64,000 nt of DNA from Epiperipatus broadwayi (Eukaryota > Onychophora > Udeonychophora > Euonychophora > Peripatidae): NCBI GenBank assembly GCA_028023455.1, contig JAQFVV010006336.1, positions 494,001 through 558,000 of the forward strand, in the 5' to 3' direction. Shown piece after piece: positions 37,786 to 52,800 of this stretch; within the stretch, counting starts at the first letter, position 1; the number at the start of each line of letters is the position of its first letter. The position numbers were made by a program, and so were the translations under genes. The notes under the pieces were generated by a model. The model had not been told where the DNA came from. It ran no database searches and worked only from the letters and a program-made list of their open reading frames with translations.

Positions 37786-39129
37786 GTAAAACTGGCGCCA
37801 CATGTGGTTTAAATGTAAAAATGGTATGATTAAGGAAAGAACAAGTTAAATTATATAAATGTGAAAATTATGATAAAAATATATTACGTGCCATATGTAT
37901 ATATAAACTTAACGTAGGTGTAAGTAAAAACTAAATTAAATGTTGACTATATATACAGAAAAGAAGTTATATAAAATTCGATCGTTAGTTGTTTTTTCTT
38001 TTTAGATATATAGTGTAATTAATAGGCCATACAAATGAACACACTTAGGCCATACAAATGAACACACTTAGTTTGCTATATATTTGTTTTGAAGGTTATT
38101 CTTAAATAATTTAAAATATTTTACTCAGTAATCTGCAGATCCAAAATGCTAGTGATATTCTTTGTTGCGACAGATATTTAATATATATTTATGATTCAAA
38201 TTGTTAGCAATAAATCAAATGTTCACACTGTATTCTATAAATATACTGTATAAGTAAAATAGGTAAAAAAAGTTATTTTAAGTAAGTATACATGTAATAT
38301 ATTGACAGTTGATATTTTGTTATATAGAGTACAGATTCCTTTATCTTAATAATTGTTTAAACAATTTTCACTTTCAACCGAGTCGCTAACATTTTCATTT
38401 TATTGGATAAGTAAAGTTGCCATTTAAACTGAGTAAAAACTGTTGTCAACATATGCAATTAAAATAATAATAAAGTATATATAAAAATTATTAAATGAAT
38501 GAGTGGGGGAGTAGGTCACACGCTGTATATATGCGTATATAAATAGTCAGAGGTTTTACAAATAAAAGTAATGATTTATTATAGAATTAAATTTTAACAT
38601 AACTTATAGTTAAATCTGTTGGTCTTTCTGTTTGTAAAAAAGTAAAATAAAACAGTGTTAAATACTGGCTTACGAATTAAAATTTCGTAAACAATTTAAA
38701 ATAACTTATACTGGAAGATTTTTTTTTTTTAAAAAAAAAAGAAAAAAAAAGGAAGTAAAATAAAATAGAGTGTTGGATAACAGCGTAACGAAGTAAAATT
38801 TCTTATGTTAAACTTGAGTTTCTGTATTGGGCGATAAATCAAATTAGACAGAGGTAAAATGGGCACAATAACTGGAATAGGGCATAGAAAAACAAATAAT
38901 TGGCGAGTGGAATAAGGCAGAGTTAGATGCACGGTGTACTGTGTATTTAAAAATAAGACAAATAGTTAAGAAATAATTTAAAAATATCCGCTATTACCGA
39001 TTCTGTATTTAACTGATCAGTAACTAAAAACTATATATACCAAATAAATAGATATAGGTATTCCGTAACTCCTAAATAAAGAATATTTATACTGTGCTTT
39101 TAATGTGGATAAGATTCAAATCAAGAAAA
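37786..39129 (+). other. Element A leader with primer binding site
   Basis: TGGCGCCACATGTGG at 37793-37807 is the expected primer binding site position and begins with TGG, as required to pair with a tRNA 3' CCA. The tRNA species is not determined. The rest is AT-rich untranslated leader. It contains a 23-bp tandem duplication at 38024-38069 (AGGCCATACAAATGAACACA plus CTT). Confidence 0.6.
38024..38069. repeat. Two tandem copies of a 23-bp unit
   Basis: The unit AGGCCATACAAATGAACACA plus CTT is repeated head to tail without mismatch inside the element A leader. Confidence 0.85.
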
Positions 39130-40290
39130 ATGGATCAACAGCCAATAAGTGATACAAACACCTCAGTTAATGAAGAACCAGAGGAAAAGAATCACTGTGA
39201 GCAAAAAGGAAATGGTCAACAAAGAAGCAAAAACTTGAAGCGGAAAATGAACGCAGGTGGACCATGATGGAAGAAATTTTATGGACTATAAAACAAGAAA
39301 TAGCCAGAATACTGCAGGAAATAAATGAATTGGGGCAACAATTATCAGAAAATACAACATATATAAATCAAAGAATAGATGATGTCAAACGTGACCTAGA
39401 AAATGAAATCGAAACAAGATTTCAAAGCATGAAAAACGGAAATAATCTGGAACAAGGCAACAGCAATAGGCTGGAAAAAACAGAAATGGAGTCAGAAGAT
39501 GACTGAAGCAGAGCATGAATATGTTCAGGATCAAGTCAAGAAAAAAGGAGAGGATTCTGGAATAACCGAAGATCATAGTATTAAAAATGAGATGCATGAA
39601 AAAGAAAAGAAACAACCTTACCTGTGCTATATAAACCAATTCCTAAAAATAAAAATATTTGAAGGACAAACAGGTAAAGCTCCTATGGAGCACATTAAAA
39701 GCTTCGAAAAATATTTCCAGGTAAATCAAATCAATGACTTTAGTAAACTGGCAATTGCCTGCAGTCATCTCCATGGCGATGCTCAAGCATGGTGGGAATC
39801 CTTGTTCCACTATCCAGTAACATTTGAGGAATATAAAAAGGAATTATTAAAAAGTTTTTGGAATGAACAGCATCAAGAGATGATTCTATACCAAGCCATG
39901 CAGGAAAAACATAATGAGAATAATGGTGAAAATTACTGGCAATTTTTCAGAAGACAAGTGGCAACACTTCGGACATTAAACGCATGTAACATATCAGAGG
40001 GGCAAATTGTCAGAATAATCCATCGTAATCTGCCACTTGGGATTGAACAAATGTTACTTACCACAAATATGAATACAGTGCAACAAATGGCAGAAGTATT
40101 AAGTGCAGTAGACATGACCCAAAGAGAGACACAAGGGAACAAAGATAGGCAAAAACAAAATCATTAGCATAGAAAGGCGCACTAACCAAACAGAAAACAA
40201 TGGTTACAATCAAAGAAAGAAATATTGGAAAGAAAAACAGTTCAGACCACCCTCACCAAGACCAGGGTGTAGTAAAGATGAGAATTAATC
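39130..40290 (+). pseudogene. gag: Gag of element A, split over several frames
   Basis: Gag is the structural protein of LTR retrotransposons. The largest open part, 39499-40167 (222 residues), carries the Retrotrans_gag signature: HLHGDAQAWWESL, then FEEYKKELLKSFW and later a FFRRQVATLR stretch. Upstream, 39130-39267 (45 codons, starting MDQQPISDTN) and 39264-39506 (80 codons, coiled-coil-like, rich in Glu, Gln and Asn) precede it. Frames overlap as ATGA at 39264 and ATGACTGA at 39499, and the first and third pieces share a frame. After the stop at 40165 another frame continues with a basic QRKKYWKEKQFRPP tail to about 40288. This is broken gag or, less likely, a reinitiating set of small frames. 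Confidence 0.7.
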
Positions 40291-41006
40291 AGATCACATC
40301 ATTTAAGAGTCTTTGTAGTTAGATGTTTATAGGTTTCTTGTGAACTTTCGTCTCAGGCATTGTTGTAGGGGTTGATTCGTATTGGCATTTTTGAACATGG
40401 GCTCTGGAGATGGGGGATGTGCAGGAGTTGGCTGGAGATGTCTGTGTGATATGGAGACTGTGGCTTCAGGTGAAGGAACACTTTTCATCACGCAAAAATG
40501 TGAGCAATTCTTTTAGCAGAGAAAATATTCTCTGGGACTCAGTTGGGGTAATGCAAACATATCGTAAGTCTCATACAGAAAGCAGAGAAGCATTAACTTC
40601 AACTCTTATATAACCCCAAAGCCCTTCATCTATGGTTGCAAAATATCCTGTCAGCCTCCAAAAGTTATTGAGTATGGATGCACCCGTGAAGTTTGGTACA
40701 TTATTCTGTTAGTATTTTTCGTGTTTCATTTGACTTTGGTTGGCTGCCACAGAGTTCTAGAAAAGATAGATATCTTCATGTTGCCCATCTGTTTGTCTTC
40801 TTTTATCTCTGACCCTGGTGATTGGGATGCTGATGCTGTTATGGGGGATGAAGTGTCACATTGTCACCGTTGGACATCGTGCTTTGTAGAGTTTCAAAAG
40901 AAAAATACAAAAATTAGTAAAAATATAACTAGTAAATGTATACTTAATATCTATGTAAATAAGAACTTAAGACTTTAAATGGTCATATCCATTTAAAAGT
41001 CTCATT
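40291..41006 (+). other. Unrecognised 3' internal segment of element A
   Basis: This sits where pol would be expected and is less AT-rich than the surroundings. Open frames at 40410-40613 and 40721-40978 give no recognised reverse transcriptase, integrase or envelope signature. It may be transduced or otherwise unrelated sequence. Confidence 0.45.
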
Positions 41007-41020
41007 GGAGAGGGGGGTAT
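41007..41020 (+). other. Polypurine tract of element A
   Basis: GGAGAGGGGGGTAT lies directly upstream of the 3' LTR start and is the priming site for plus-strand DNA synthesis in LTR retrotransposons. Position and composition are as expected. Confidence 0.8.
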
Positions 41021-43598
41021 TGTGCCAGGCATTATCAAATGGCTTTGCACAAAGTGTGTATTAAGCACAACAAATATAAAAATGTGCTAGATTAATAATG
41101 GAGGTTCGGTCTGAGCAGTAGAATACCCACACACACAAATTTAAATATTGTACACAAATAATAAACTCATGTATTTTTTTATTTTTGTTTTTCCTTTTTG
41201 TATATTTTTTATGATATGCCATTATATGTATTTGTTTTTTTATTTATTATCCAACATACTTGTATATTTTTTTTAATTACTTTTCTAAAGATTGTAATTT
41301 TATTCCATAAGCAAGTAATGTTAATTGCTTTTGCAAAAATCTGATCAAAAGCAAAAGGTTTGATAATGTTATAATTAAACTGTTATCTCTTTAAAAAAAT
41401 TCTTTTGAATTGATTTTGTAAGCAAGTGGTCTGGGTTATTCAAGATAGATGTCAAACTTAAAATGTAGAATTTAATCGGAAAAATATAAAGGAATGTTTG
41501 CAATCTAAGTGATAAGCTAAATTAAAAGGATTGGCTGATTCATTCTTCTCACAGGGATATCAGAATTGGTTCTTATTAGTGGGATTGATAGTGAGTGGGA
41601 TTCATTGTTTCTTTGGCAGTCGTTCTGGGCAAATCATGCACTTTTTTGGCTCCAGAATTCTCCAAGAAACCAGCTACTTAGAGATTAATTTTTGAACAGG
41701 ACTACTGCTGACATTTTCTAAGAAATTCATTATACAGTTTTTTTAAGAACTAATGATTTCTTAAAGATTTAATGAACCAGTCAAATAGCAAGTGAACATT
41801 TAATAAAAAATTATTATCATATACAAACAGAGGAAAATATGGGGCAATCTACCAGATAGTCCAGTGAAATGACCATGGGGTAAACAACCAGCTGGTGTAC
41901 CACCCTTTCTCTGTCCCAAGCTGCCAAGATGTGCCCATGCCAGTTCCAGCCATTCACGATGAAGACAAATGCTGCCTTGCCTATGCCGAAATAGATGAAA
42001 TCCTCACCACACAGCCAGTTGACTTGAAGCCCACAGGAGAAGAATGAAGATGCAGACATAAGTTTATTTTAAGATGGTTTATTAATATTGAAATAATTAA
42101 CTTTGATATTTCTGATTAAATATATTATTTTTGTTATTATTATTAATCTTTTAAAAAAGAGAGTTATCTCTTGCATATGTATATTGAATTACGGTTATTA
42201 CGGGCATAAATGTTAAAGCTTTTACTTAAATCTTTTGAGTCAATTTTTCTATGTCAAATTCTAGTATTTTCAACAAAGGTTGCAATGATATTTTTTTGTT
42301 GTTGTTGCTATTCGTTTTCCTCTTTGTTACTCCTGAAATTCATCATATACAAATATACATGCATATATACACTTATAATATTCGGTAAATACGATATCTC
42401 ATGTTGATTATCTAAAAAATGTATTTAACCGTATATCTTTTTTTCAGTTATTTTTTTTGTCACTGTGGCACCTCATGATGCGTGTAAGAAGGGATCTATT
42501 ATAGATTCCCTGTAAGCAAGTCCTTTAATAACTTTATATTTAAATAGTAAGTGTTTAATTGTGCTGCACATATATACATGTATAGGAGTTTATCTATAGC
42601 AAAAAAGAAATCGATACAGTATCTTATGGTGTATGATATAGTATCTGAGCCAATGCAATCTTGTTGACTGTTGAAAATATGAAATTAGTGAAATATCTCA
42701 TACTGCAAATATACATATGCATAGTTTTTTATTATAATTATTATTTTTGCTATCAATAAAAAGGTTTTAAAGTAATCAGTAAAAGCATATGCCTGTATGA
42801 CCGAAAATCTCATATATATATCAAATCACACAAAGTGTAACTTATTCCTACAGGGTAAAAATCTCAGACCACTTTCATTACTTATAAACATTGTAAATAG
42901 CTTTAGGGATTTATTATTTTTCTTATTTAAAATTGTATTTTATCTATTTCAATGCCTCGAATATATATGGTTTGGGATAACTAATTATTTAGTATTTTGT
43001 TATTATATCATCATTAGTATGAAACGGTGGTGGGTATTTGGGATTAAATAAATATTTAATCATAATATTAAACTTGTTTCATTTTCATATTATTATTTAT
43101 ATTGATGAAAATGTATTCTTTCCTTATCAACCACGTACTGGTAATAATCATTTAACTTACCCTTTTGAAGACCCCAGATTATAGAGTGACTGAGCTAGCC
43201 ACAAAGGGATATTGTTCTACCAGGGTGTTAAGTTTTATTCTTATGATCCACTGAACATATGGTATTGCACATTCTTCTAGGAGGGTGAAAAATTCATTTT
43301 TTGATTTTTTTCTAGAAGTGGTGTGCAAAAGTCTATTTTGTAAATAGATTTTTCAAAGGTGTGTACTTGACATTGTTCTAAATATTCGGGCATTCAAATA
43401 AAATATCAACTAAAGGGTGTTCAACTGGAAAAGTCCTGTCAATCTACTCTTTCTATCAATTTAGCTGGAAGTACCAATATACATGAGTACAGACAATCGG
43501 CTAGATTGATATCCATTTCTTTACCTGTTGAATCTTGGTCACTTCATGCTCAGTTCAAGATTAGGAAAAGAATTCTGCAGGGAGTATGGACTGGTACA
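41021..43598 (+). repeat. 3' LTR of element A
   Basis: It starts TGTGCCAGGC, ends CTGGTACA, and is uninterrupted relative to the 5' copy. It carries the paired unrecognised minus-strand frame at 41817-42059 (80 codons) and the short plus-strand frames at 42210-42407 and 42797-43051, all shared with the 5' LTR and none recognised. The right end runs into (TA)n. Confidence 0.85.
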
Positions 43599-43625
43599 AT
43601 ATATATATATATATATATATATATA

Positions 43626-43675
<50 letters not shown>
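43599..43675. repeat. (TA)n between element A and solo LTR B
   Basis: Two (TA)n blocks around ACCAT separate the GGTACA end of element A from the TGTGCC start of the next unit. Confidence 0.95.
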
Positions 43676-43678
<3 letters not shown>

Positions 43679-45498
43679 GCCAGGTTTCAACTGTTGACAA
43701 TTACACTTATCCTTCAAGATTGGTTTGGCTGGGTTTCAACCTTATATATAATAAATTTATAATCTTATTTAATAATAAATATTACATGAACGAACCAGCA
43801 CATTCGAGCAGAGTGGAGAATCCTATTGATAGCAGAGCTGTCAATAATACCCATGATCAGATCAAGCTATGCAATGCATAACACGATCACATTTCCAGAT
43901 CGTGGCCCACCTCAGATGCTAGATTCAAACCCCTACTATCCAAACACTTTATTTGATTTGGAGTAAACCTCCAGTGCCAGCTAGTCTAAAACTAACATGT
44001 TTGGACAGTAGACCCATAATCCAGTGCTTGAAAAATCCCTTAACTAGCTCAGCTATTTTTTTTAATTCAATTAGTGGTGAAAAGAATTGACCGACAAAAT
44101 AAAGCTTTAAGTTTAAAAGACAGTTTATTTTAATTAACACTAATTATTAAAGTTTTAAACTACTTTAGATATTTTTTAATTAACATAAACATTTATGGTA
44201 CTTATATATGACCATGCACACACATTTTAAATATACATGAAAATATAATCTAACAATGGTAAATGACAAAGTATTAAATAGTATGATAAATATTAAATAT
44301 AAGGCATTCAAACCAACATGCACATCAATAGTTATTTATGTTTCGATAGAATTCCTTTACTACTGACTGTGGAGGCTTTATGGTTGGCAATGACTACTTT
44401 GAATTTATAAATGAAAATAAGAAAGTTATTAAATACCTAGGTTTTTGGAGTGTGGAGATTTTGGTTGGTTGCTTCCTGTGTTTCCAGTGTTTTTCTGAAT
44501 TGCTTTATTTCCAGACAGCTGGTTTTATACTTATGTGGAGGATATTTGTTGATTAATGATCCTGGTTACTTCTTTTATTAAGGTTGAGAACAGTTATTTA
44601 TTTCATGGCACTATTGTTATTAAAACAGTAGATACTCAGGCAGCTCTCATTTACCTGGCAGCTGTTACTTTATCTCAGGCAGAGTACTGGTATTTGGACA
44701 GGGTTTGAAGTTCATCATATGTTCCGATGAAGCTATTAACACTGCATGACTGATTGATGAATTGAGATCATAGATTTACTGTTCAAAACTAAAACAGCTG
44801 TTTCTCAAATGCAACTGAACTATTCGATAAAAAATTGACTATTTATACCTAAGATGTGTTGTCCATTTTGATATCCTAAAAGTATATCTGTTGTCGAAGT
44901 TCTTTCCTTGTTTTAATTGCATTCCTTTTAGATAAACTTTTAATTCTGTTGTTGGAGATATCAATTAGTAGCCATCAAACATGTTGTTTTTACATTTTTG
45001 ATTAGTAGCTATCGCCATGTTTTAAATATAATTTTCCTTTATTTCATTTTAACATGCATGTATTTATGCAATGTTTATAATCACACATATATATTTTATG
45101 AACAACCATTCATCATTTACGCACATGTATATTTTAATCTAAACTCAACACTAGTTTTAAAATTATTATTATTTTTTTTTCAACTTAAATAAAAAGAGAT
45201 TTATATTTTTAAACTTTAAGTTATATTTCAACTAATAATAATACTAAAAAAACTCTTTACTTCTTTTATAAAACTTTTAATTTGACTTTCTAAAGCAAAC
45301 CCTCCTTTCCTCTTTTAATTAATTAATTGTAACTTTTATTTCAAACTAATAATAAAAAACTGTTTTAATCTTATGTTTTTGAAAACAAACTGCAATAAAA
45401 AACTCTTAAACTTTTAAATATTATTCTCTTTTAATGAAACATTTTTGTTTTAATAATTTTTAGATAAAATTATTATGTGCCAACACAATGTTGGTACA
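43676..45498 (+). mobile_element. Unit B: solo-LTR-like element
   Basis: It starts TGTGCCAGGTTTC, ends GTTGGTACA and is flanked by (TA)n on both sides. It is homologous to unit C (47743-48951) in the opposite orientation: shared words include TAGATTCAAACCCCTACT, AAACACTTTATT and, near the 3' end, AATAAAAAGAGATTTATATT, a polyadenylation signal in the plus sense. No coding interior or second LTR is found, so it is either a solo LTR or a non-autonomous element. A 117-codon frame at 43528-43881 spans the (TA)n and is not considered real. Confidence 0.65.
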
Positions 45499-45510
45499 AT
45501 ATATATATAA

Positions 45511-47302
<1,792 letters not shown>

Positions 47303-47742
47303 TATTTTAAAAGAAAAAAAAGAAAGTGAAGACAACAAATCTTTTTAGATTAATTTAAAGACATAATTAATTTAGAGTAGCCTTTTCAAAAAAAAAAAAA
47401 AGTTATAAATTCCCAAGGATGATTTTTTTTAAAAAGAAAAAAAAGAAAAGTAGGCTTATGTTTAATAACAGGTTCAAATTATTTTTTAAATAGATATATG
47501 CAATAAATGTGAATTTTATATATACTTTCAATATTGAATTAATTATAAAAAATATAATATTATTGTGAGAAATTAAAATATATGTATAATCACCAGTGTG
47601 TGCATCCATTTCTACATGCATAAACATATATGTTAATTACATGTTATAAAAATTAAAGTCATTTGTTATTTTGACAAATTTAAATATGTTATGTTAATAA
47701 ATTGATATATCACACATCTTCAATATATATATATATATATAT

Positions 47743-48951
47743 TGTGCCAAGGCCAAATTGGCACATGTATATAAAATAATTTTGTCTAAAAAAAAAAAAA
47801 TATTAAAATCTTTCATAAAAGAGTTTGAAAAAAAAAAAGAAAATAATTGATTAAAAGAAGAGAGGGGAAGTTTTGTTTAGAAAAAATAAAACTAAGAGTT
47901 CATAAAAGTTAAAGAGTGTTATTATTATAAATTAAAAGTTAAAATATAAATCTCTTTTTATTCCAGTTTATTAGAATAAATGCGTATATATGTGCGATGG
48001 TAAATAAAAATAAATGTAAGCTTGTTAATAAGAGATATAATAAATGCGTATTAAAATCATATTGAAAAACACATGAAAATAAATATTGAAATGAAATGTA
48101 TTTAAAAACACAGTGGTGAGCTACTAATCAAAGATATAAAAACAACATGTTTATGAAAGCTACTACTAATTAAACAGTCTTCAAAAACACGTCGTCATAG
48201 GATTAATTACTAAAGGAATTTCGACAACACCTATTGCTGGAGAATATTAAAATGAAAACAATTCGCATATATAAATAGCCAGATTTTTATCGGAGTTCAG
48301 TTTTTCAGCCTAGTTTTCAGTATCAGTCTTGTTTAAATTATGTATCCAGAAACAGAAATGCATTGCTGAGCATCTTATGGAAATCTACACTTCTCTTTCA
48401 GCCCTTAGTCCAACAAGATCAGCAAGACCTGCCCATGAAATAATGTCTACTTAACAGTTCAGAAATCCTCCGTCAATATTCCATTGTCTCCAAGAATAAA
48501 ACCAATGGATTAGCATCAAATCTCCTCAAGAAACATCAATTCTAACCAGTTAGATATGCTTTATTAGATATACTCCATCAGAAGTAGCCAACAACAAGCA
48601 ATATCCACATTAAAATTAGACTGGGCTAGTTTATGGGATGGTTTCGAGCACTAGATTATGAGCCTACTGACCAAATACATTGTTTATTCTTCTGAATAGA
48701 TAGCTGGCGCCCGGAGTTTACTCTGAAACAATAAAGTGTTTGGAAAGTAGGGGTTTGAATCTAACAGCCAAGATGGGCCATTGTTGATAGTTAAAGCTAT
48801 CAATAATATCTCCCATTTTGCTTGAACGTGCCGGTTCATTCACGTAACATTTATAAGTAAACAAAATTGTAAATGTATTATGGAGAAGTTTGAAACCAGC
48901 CAAAACTTATATACATGTAAGTAAGTGGTTTCAGCGGTTTGATCCGGTACA
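47743..48951 (-). mobile_element. Unit C: solo-LTR-like element, related to B, inverted
   Basis: Plus-strand ends are TGTGCCAAGG and GATCCGGTACA, with (TA)n at both sides. Reverse-complemented it aligns with unit B, including the AATAAAAAGAGATTTATATT signal, so its sense strand is minus. It is shorter than B (1209 against 1823 bp). It contains TGGCGCCCGG at 48707-48716 on the plus strand, resembling a primer binding site, but in B this reads TGGCACTGG and it is not next to an LTR edge, so its role is unclear. The 61-codon minus frame at 48718-48903 is unrecognised. Confidence 0.65.
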
Positions 48952-49800
48952 ATATATATATATTCTCACCTCCCCCCGCGCATCCTCACCCCAAAAACAT
49001 ATTGTTTATAATGAATATTCCGGGTTCTAGCTCAGTTAACAAATAAATAAATGAAATATTCAGCATTGATTAAAATGATTAGTAGCTCTAATTTCTAAAT
49101 ACAAATACGGTTCAATTTTTAAAATGAATTAATAAATATTTACTATTTTCATGAGACATGGGGTGACAATACGGGGAATGAGATAGACTACATTGAGACA
49201 TTATCCACACGATACTACCTCAATGGCATAAGAACACTATTTCCCTTTTTACTATACCAAATAATTAACTCATAGTATTCTTACGACTTTCTAAGCTCTA
49301 TGCACTACGATTAAAATAATAATCATATCTTAATCTTCTTTATAACAAGAATCTAGCTCAATTAAATAAAATGAAGTAAATAAAATAAAATAAATCTCAG
49401 GTTCATAAATTGTATTCTAACTAATTTAAAATTACGGTAGTAAAATATGAAAAGGGAATTTTATGTCATAATCTACTACACAGTAACTAATAATAATAAA
49501 ATAATAATAACAATAATAATATAATATATAATCTTATTTCTTCCTAAATGAAATAAATAAATACGTACGTGGTAGTAATTTAATAATCTGATAACAGAAT
49601 ACGTGTGGCAACATTAGCATATAATTTAATGTAATATTGTGGCAATCGACTTATGACCAATAAATAATATAAAATTATGATTTTTTAATTTTAACATACC
49701 AATAAATTCTCAAAATTATTATAACACTTTTATGTTTACTCTTTGTGCAAAACTTATATGTCTGTTTCAATTATAAATGTATCGTGATTTCATGCATCCA
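48952..49800. other. AT-rich DNA between unit C and tract D
   Basis: It begins with (TA)n and a short CCCCCCGCGC patch at about 48972-48981. Otherwise there are only AT-rich words and a few (AAT)n runs. No gene is recognised. It could be internal sequence of a minus-strand element whose LTR is tract D. Confidence 0.4.
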
Positions 49801-52800
49801 TGTGGAGAAATAACAACGCGGACACAAAACTTTAAAATAAATTTAAAACAAAGTTTATTAACAACATAAATAAATTAACAATATTTTTACACTATATACA
49901 TTGGATATCCCTTACTCTCCTATCTCAACTTAGTTTACTAGTTTATAAAAAATGAAATCAAAATACTATTTATTTTTCCTAGTTAAATCTTATCTTTAAA
50001 ATGCTTAAGAAAATACAGTATTATTATTTGATTTATTATTATGGTTAGCTTGTTACAAAATGCATTTTTTATATGCTTATCACAAACATTTTGCATCCCT
50101 AATATTATTAAAATTATATTTTTAATTTCAAAATTACATTCGTAGTAAAAATTCTACAAAATAATAAAATTCTAGTTTTATATTGGTTGTATGGAACCTT
50201 ACAAAGTCAAAACATTGTACTACATTCGGTATTAGGTTTTTTATTGTTCATTATCCGATGTTTATTAATCCTAATATTCTCATTTAAGCCTTACTTCAGA
50301 TGATATAATTACAACTATTAACATACCATGCACAAGTATATGTTTATTATACCTTATTGAACTATTTTCTTAATAAATATGCAATACTTATTTTCTAAAT
50401 ATTATTTTAAAAAAAATCATTCAAATTTTATTTCCTTTTAAATACTTGGTTTAGTTTCTTTTCAAAAAAATTTATATTCATTTCCGATTAATTTTCAATG
50501 TATTATATGATTCTTTCTCTCTTTATGATATTTTGGACTTTCAATTTTAAAGTTACACAATTATATACATTCCAGCAAATAAACTATTCTTACATAAACT
50601 ATAACTATCTTCAGTTCTATTTTATTCATTATTTCTTTAAAAATATTTTTGACTGATCAATTCCAAAATAAGGATAGCGAAGATAGATGTATAGGATCAA
50701 AATATAACTAGAATATTACTCGGTCATAAACCTTAACAATCATGGCACAGTGAATTAAAAGACACTATAGAGGTGCCTTTATCTGTCTACCAACCTCTAT
50801 TATAGGAACGATGTTAAAGCTATTTCTTCAGCTTTATTCTAACATCAAAAGTTTAAAAGATATGCAAAAAAACACTGTCCAAACTATATGTGTTCAGTCA
50901 TAGGACCTAGTTAACTATACTGAAATCACACAAACTAAATATGATCCAAATTCTTTATTTTCCTATTTCTTAAAAAAAAAACATCATCTTGGTTTCCTCT
51001 CCACTAGTACTTCCAAGTCACTATCCGATCTTATTTCTCAATATTTTTCTATCCTGTACATCAACAAATACATATCTGCATTTCTAACAATAATAAAATT
51101 CATTTATTTCAAAACTATTCCACTGTTCTATAAGAAAATCTTTTTACTACTTTCCTCGTATATTTAATCATATACAAACTATTTTAAAATATCTGAATAC
51201 TTTATCACATGAAAGTTCAAAAGAATCACACAATTGTTCTGTTAAATTATATTATTAATATACTTCAAATAAATTATTGCATGCATATTCCGAATTACTC
51301 CTATCTCATTATATATTAAAAATGTTGTATAAAATGTGTACATATAATTTAAACTTTCACACTTCATTCTTAATCAATAGATGATCTAAAAAAATACATT
51401 ATGCATTATAAATAAATATCAATATTACCAAACAATCTTTATATTCTCGATCGCGTTCCGTAGGCTTCACCATCCATTTGATTCTTGTAGATATAAGACT
51501 CGCATACATACACTTTATTTTTAAACAATATTTCTAATAATTTTATCAAGCTATTATATTTAAATCTCAATATTACTAAATTTATGTTTGTATGTTTTCC
51601 CTAATCTCACATAGCATTTATATTTTAAAATAAGTTAGTAAAAAATATTTAAACTATATTTACTGTACTTCTTCATCAAACTTTCTTGAAAACCGTTCAT
51701 ATTAAAGCTAAAAAAAAATGTTTATTATTTCTTCTTCAGTCACTTAATGTTCTATTTTAAGGCAAAACATTATTGCTCTGTTTAATAAATATTCATAGAT
51801 GACAATCCTTGGTTTTTCATAATATTTAATACAATTATTAATTATGCTATTAGTTAATCGTAAAGAAAATCTACATATTCTCTTCTAATATTTTCTGCTA
51901 ATATTTTCCCGTGTGACTTTTATGATGATCTTCTAGGTACTTTTATTTAAATATTCAGTAAATTTTTCTGTCTCCATGGATCCATTTTATTAAGTATATT
52001 AGATTTATATTTTCAATTTCTCTTAGAGAAAGTTTTTCTGTTCTTTTTTTTTTTTCATAAAATAATGACTCTTTCATATTATTATTCGGTAAATTTTCCT
52101 TTCTTTTAAAGTTCTAGTAACTATATACTTTGTAATGTTTCCTTTTAAAGGCAAAATTTTTTCTCATTATAACTTTTACATAATTCTTTATAATATACAA
52201 CTCTTAATTTTCCCATACAGAAGAATAAAAAAAAAATTTGAGTAGTTAAATTTGTGCGTCATAATTTTTTCTGACGCAAATAACTTCTCTTTTAAGTTTT
52301 GTATAGGTCCTAATTATATTCCTCTGAGTTACAATAATAAGTTTTTGGTTGAGCATAAATAAAGCTGTATCTAGGCACTTTACAAATATTTTTCCTTTAG
52401 CAATATTTTAGGTATTTTTTCCGTTAGTACTTCCATTTTATCGTAAGGTTTTGGTTAAACTTGAATAAAATCCTGGCAAGAACCTTTTAAAAATTAGCCC
52501 TTCATGTAAAGGCAGTCAAAATATTATATGTTAAAAAAAACTTTTACAATAAATATAAAATTTTAAAATTATATCCCTTTTCTAGCTTGCGGTCTTATCC
52601 AGCTAAAAAAATGTTACTTCCTCCTTCACTTACACATTACTTTCTCCCCCGCTTCATCTAATTCTTATATTTTGTCTGCTAAATTACCTCCGTTGATTGG
52701 TTAATGACTTTTAGCGTAAACAAATTTACACATTTTAGTTTTACAATAAATTAAACCCTTTTAAAATAAAAAAATTATGACATCATGTCTTAAATATTAC

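Larger units (their letters stand above)
33930..43598 (+). mobile_element. Element A: gag-only LTR retrotransposon with very long LTRs
   Basis: Two long LTRs (33930-37785 and 41021-43598) both start TGTGCCAGGC and end GGTACA. A primer-binding-site-like TGGCGCCACATGTGG starts at 37793, seven bases after the 5' LTR. A polypurine tract GGAGAGGGGGGTAT lies directly before the 3' LTR. The 3.2-kb interior has a leader of about 1.3 kb, broken gag and no pol, so the element must have been mobilised in trans. Both outer ends abut (TA)n, consistent with insertion into a (TA)n target. Unmodified LTR length is about 2.58 kb. Confidence 0.85.

Noticed and set aside
33930-43598. Segmental duplication of a host locus about 7 kb apart
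   Set aside because: The duplicated blocks have TG...CA ends with a primer binding site, gag and polypurine tract between them, so they are LTRs.
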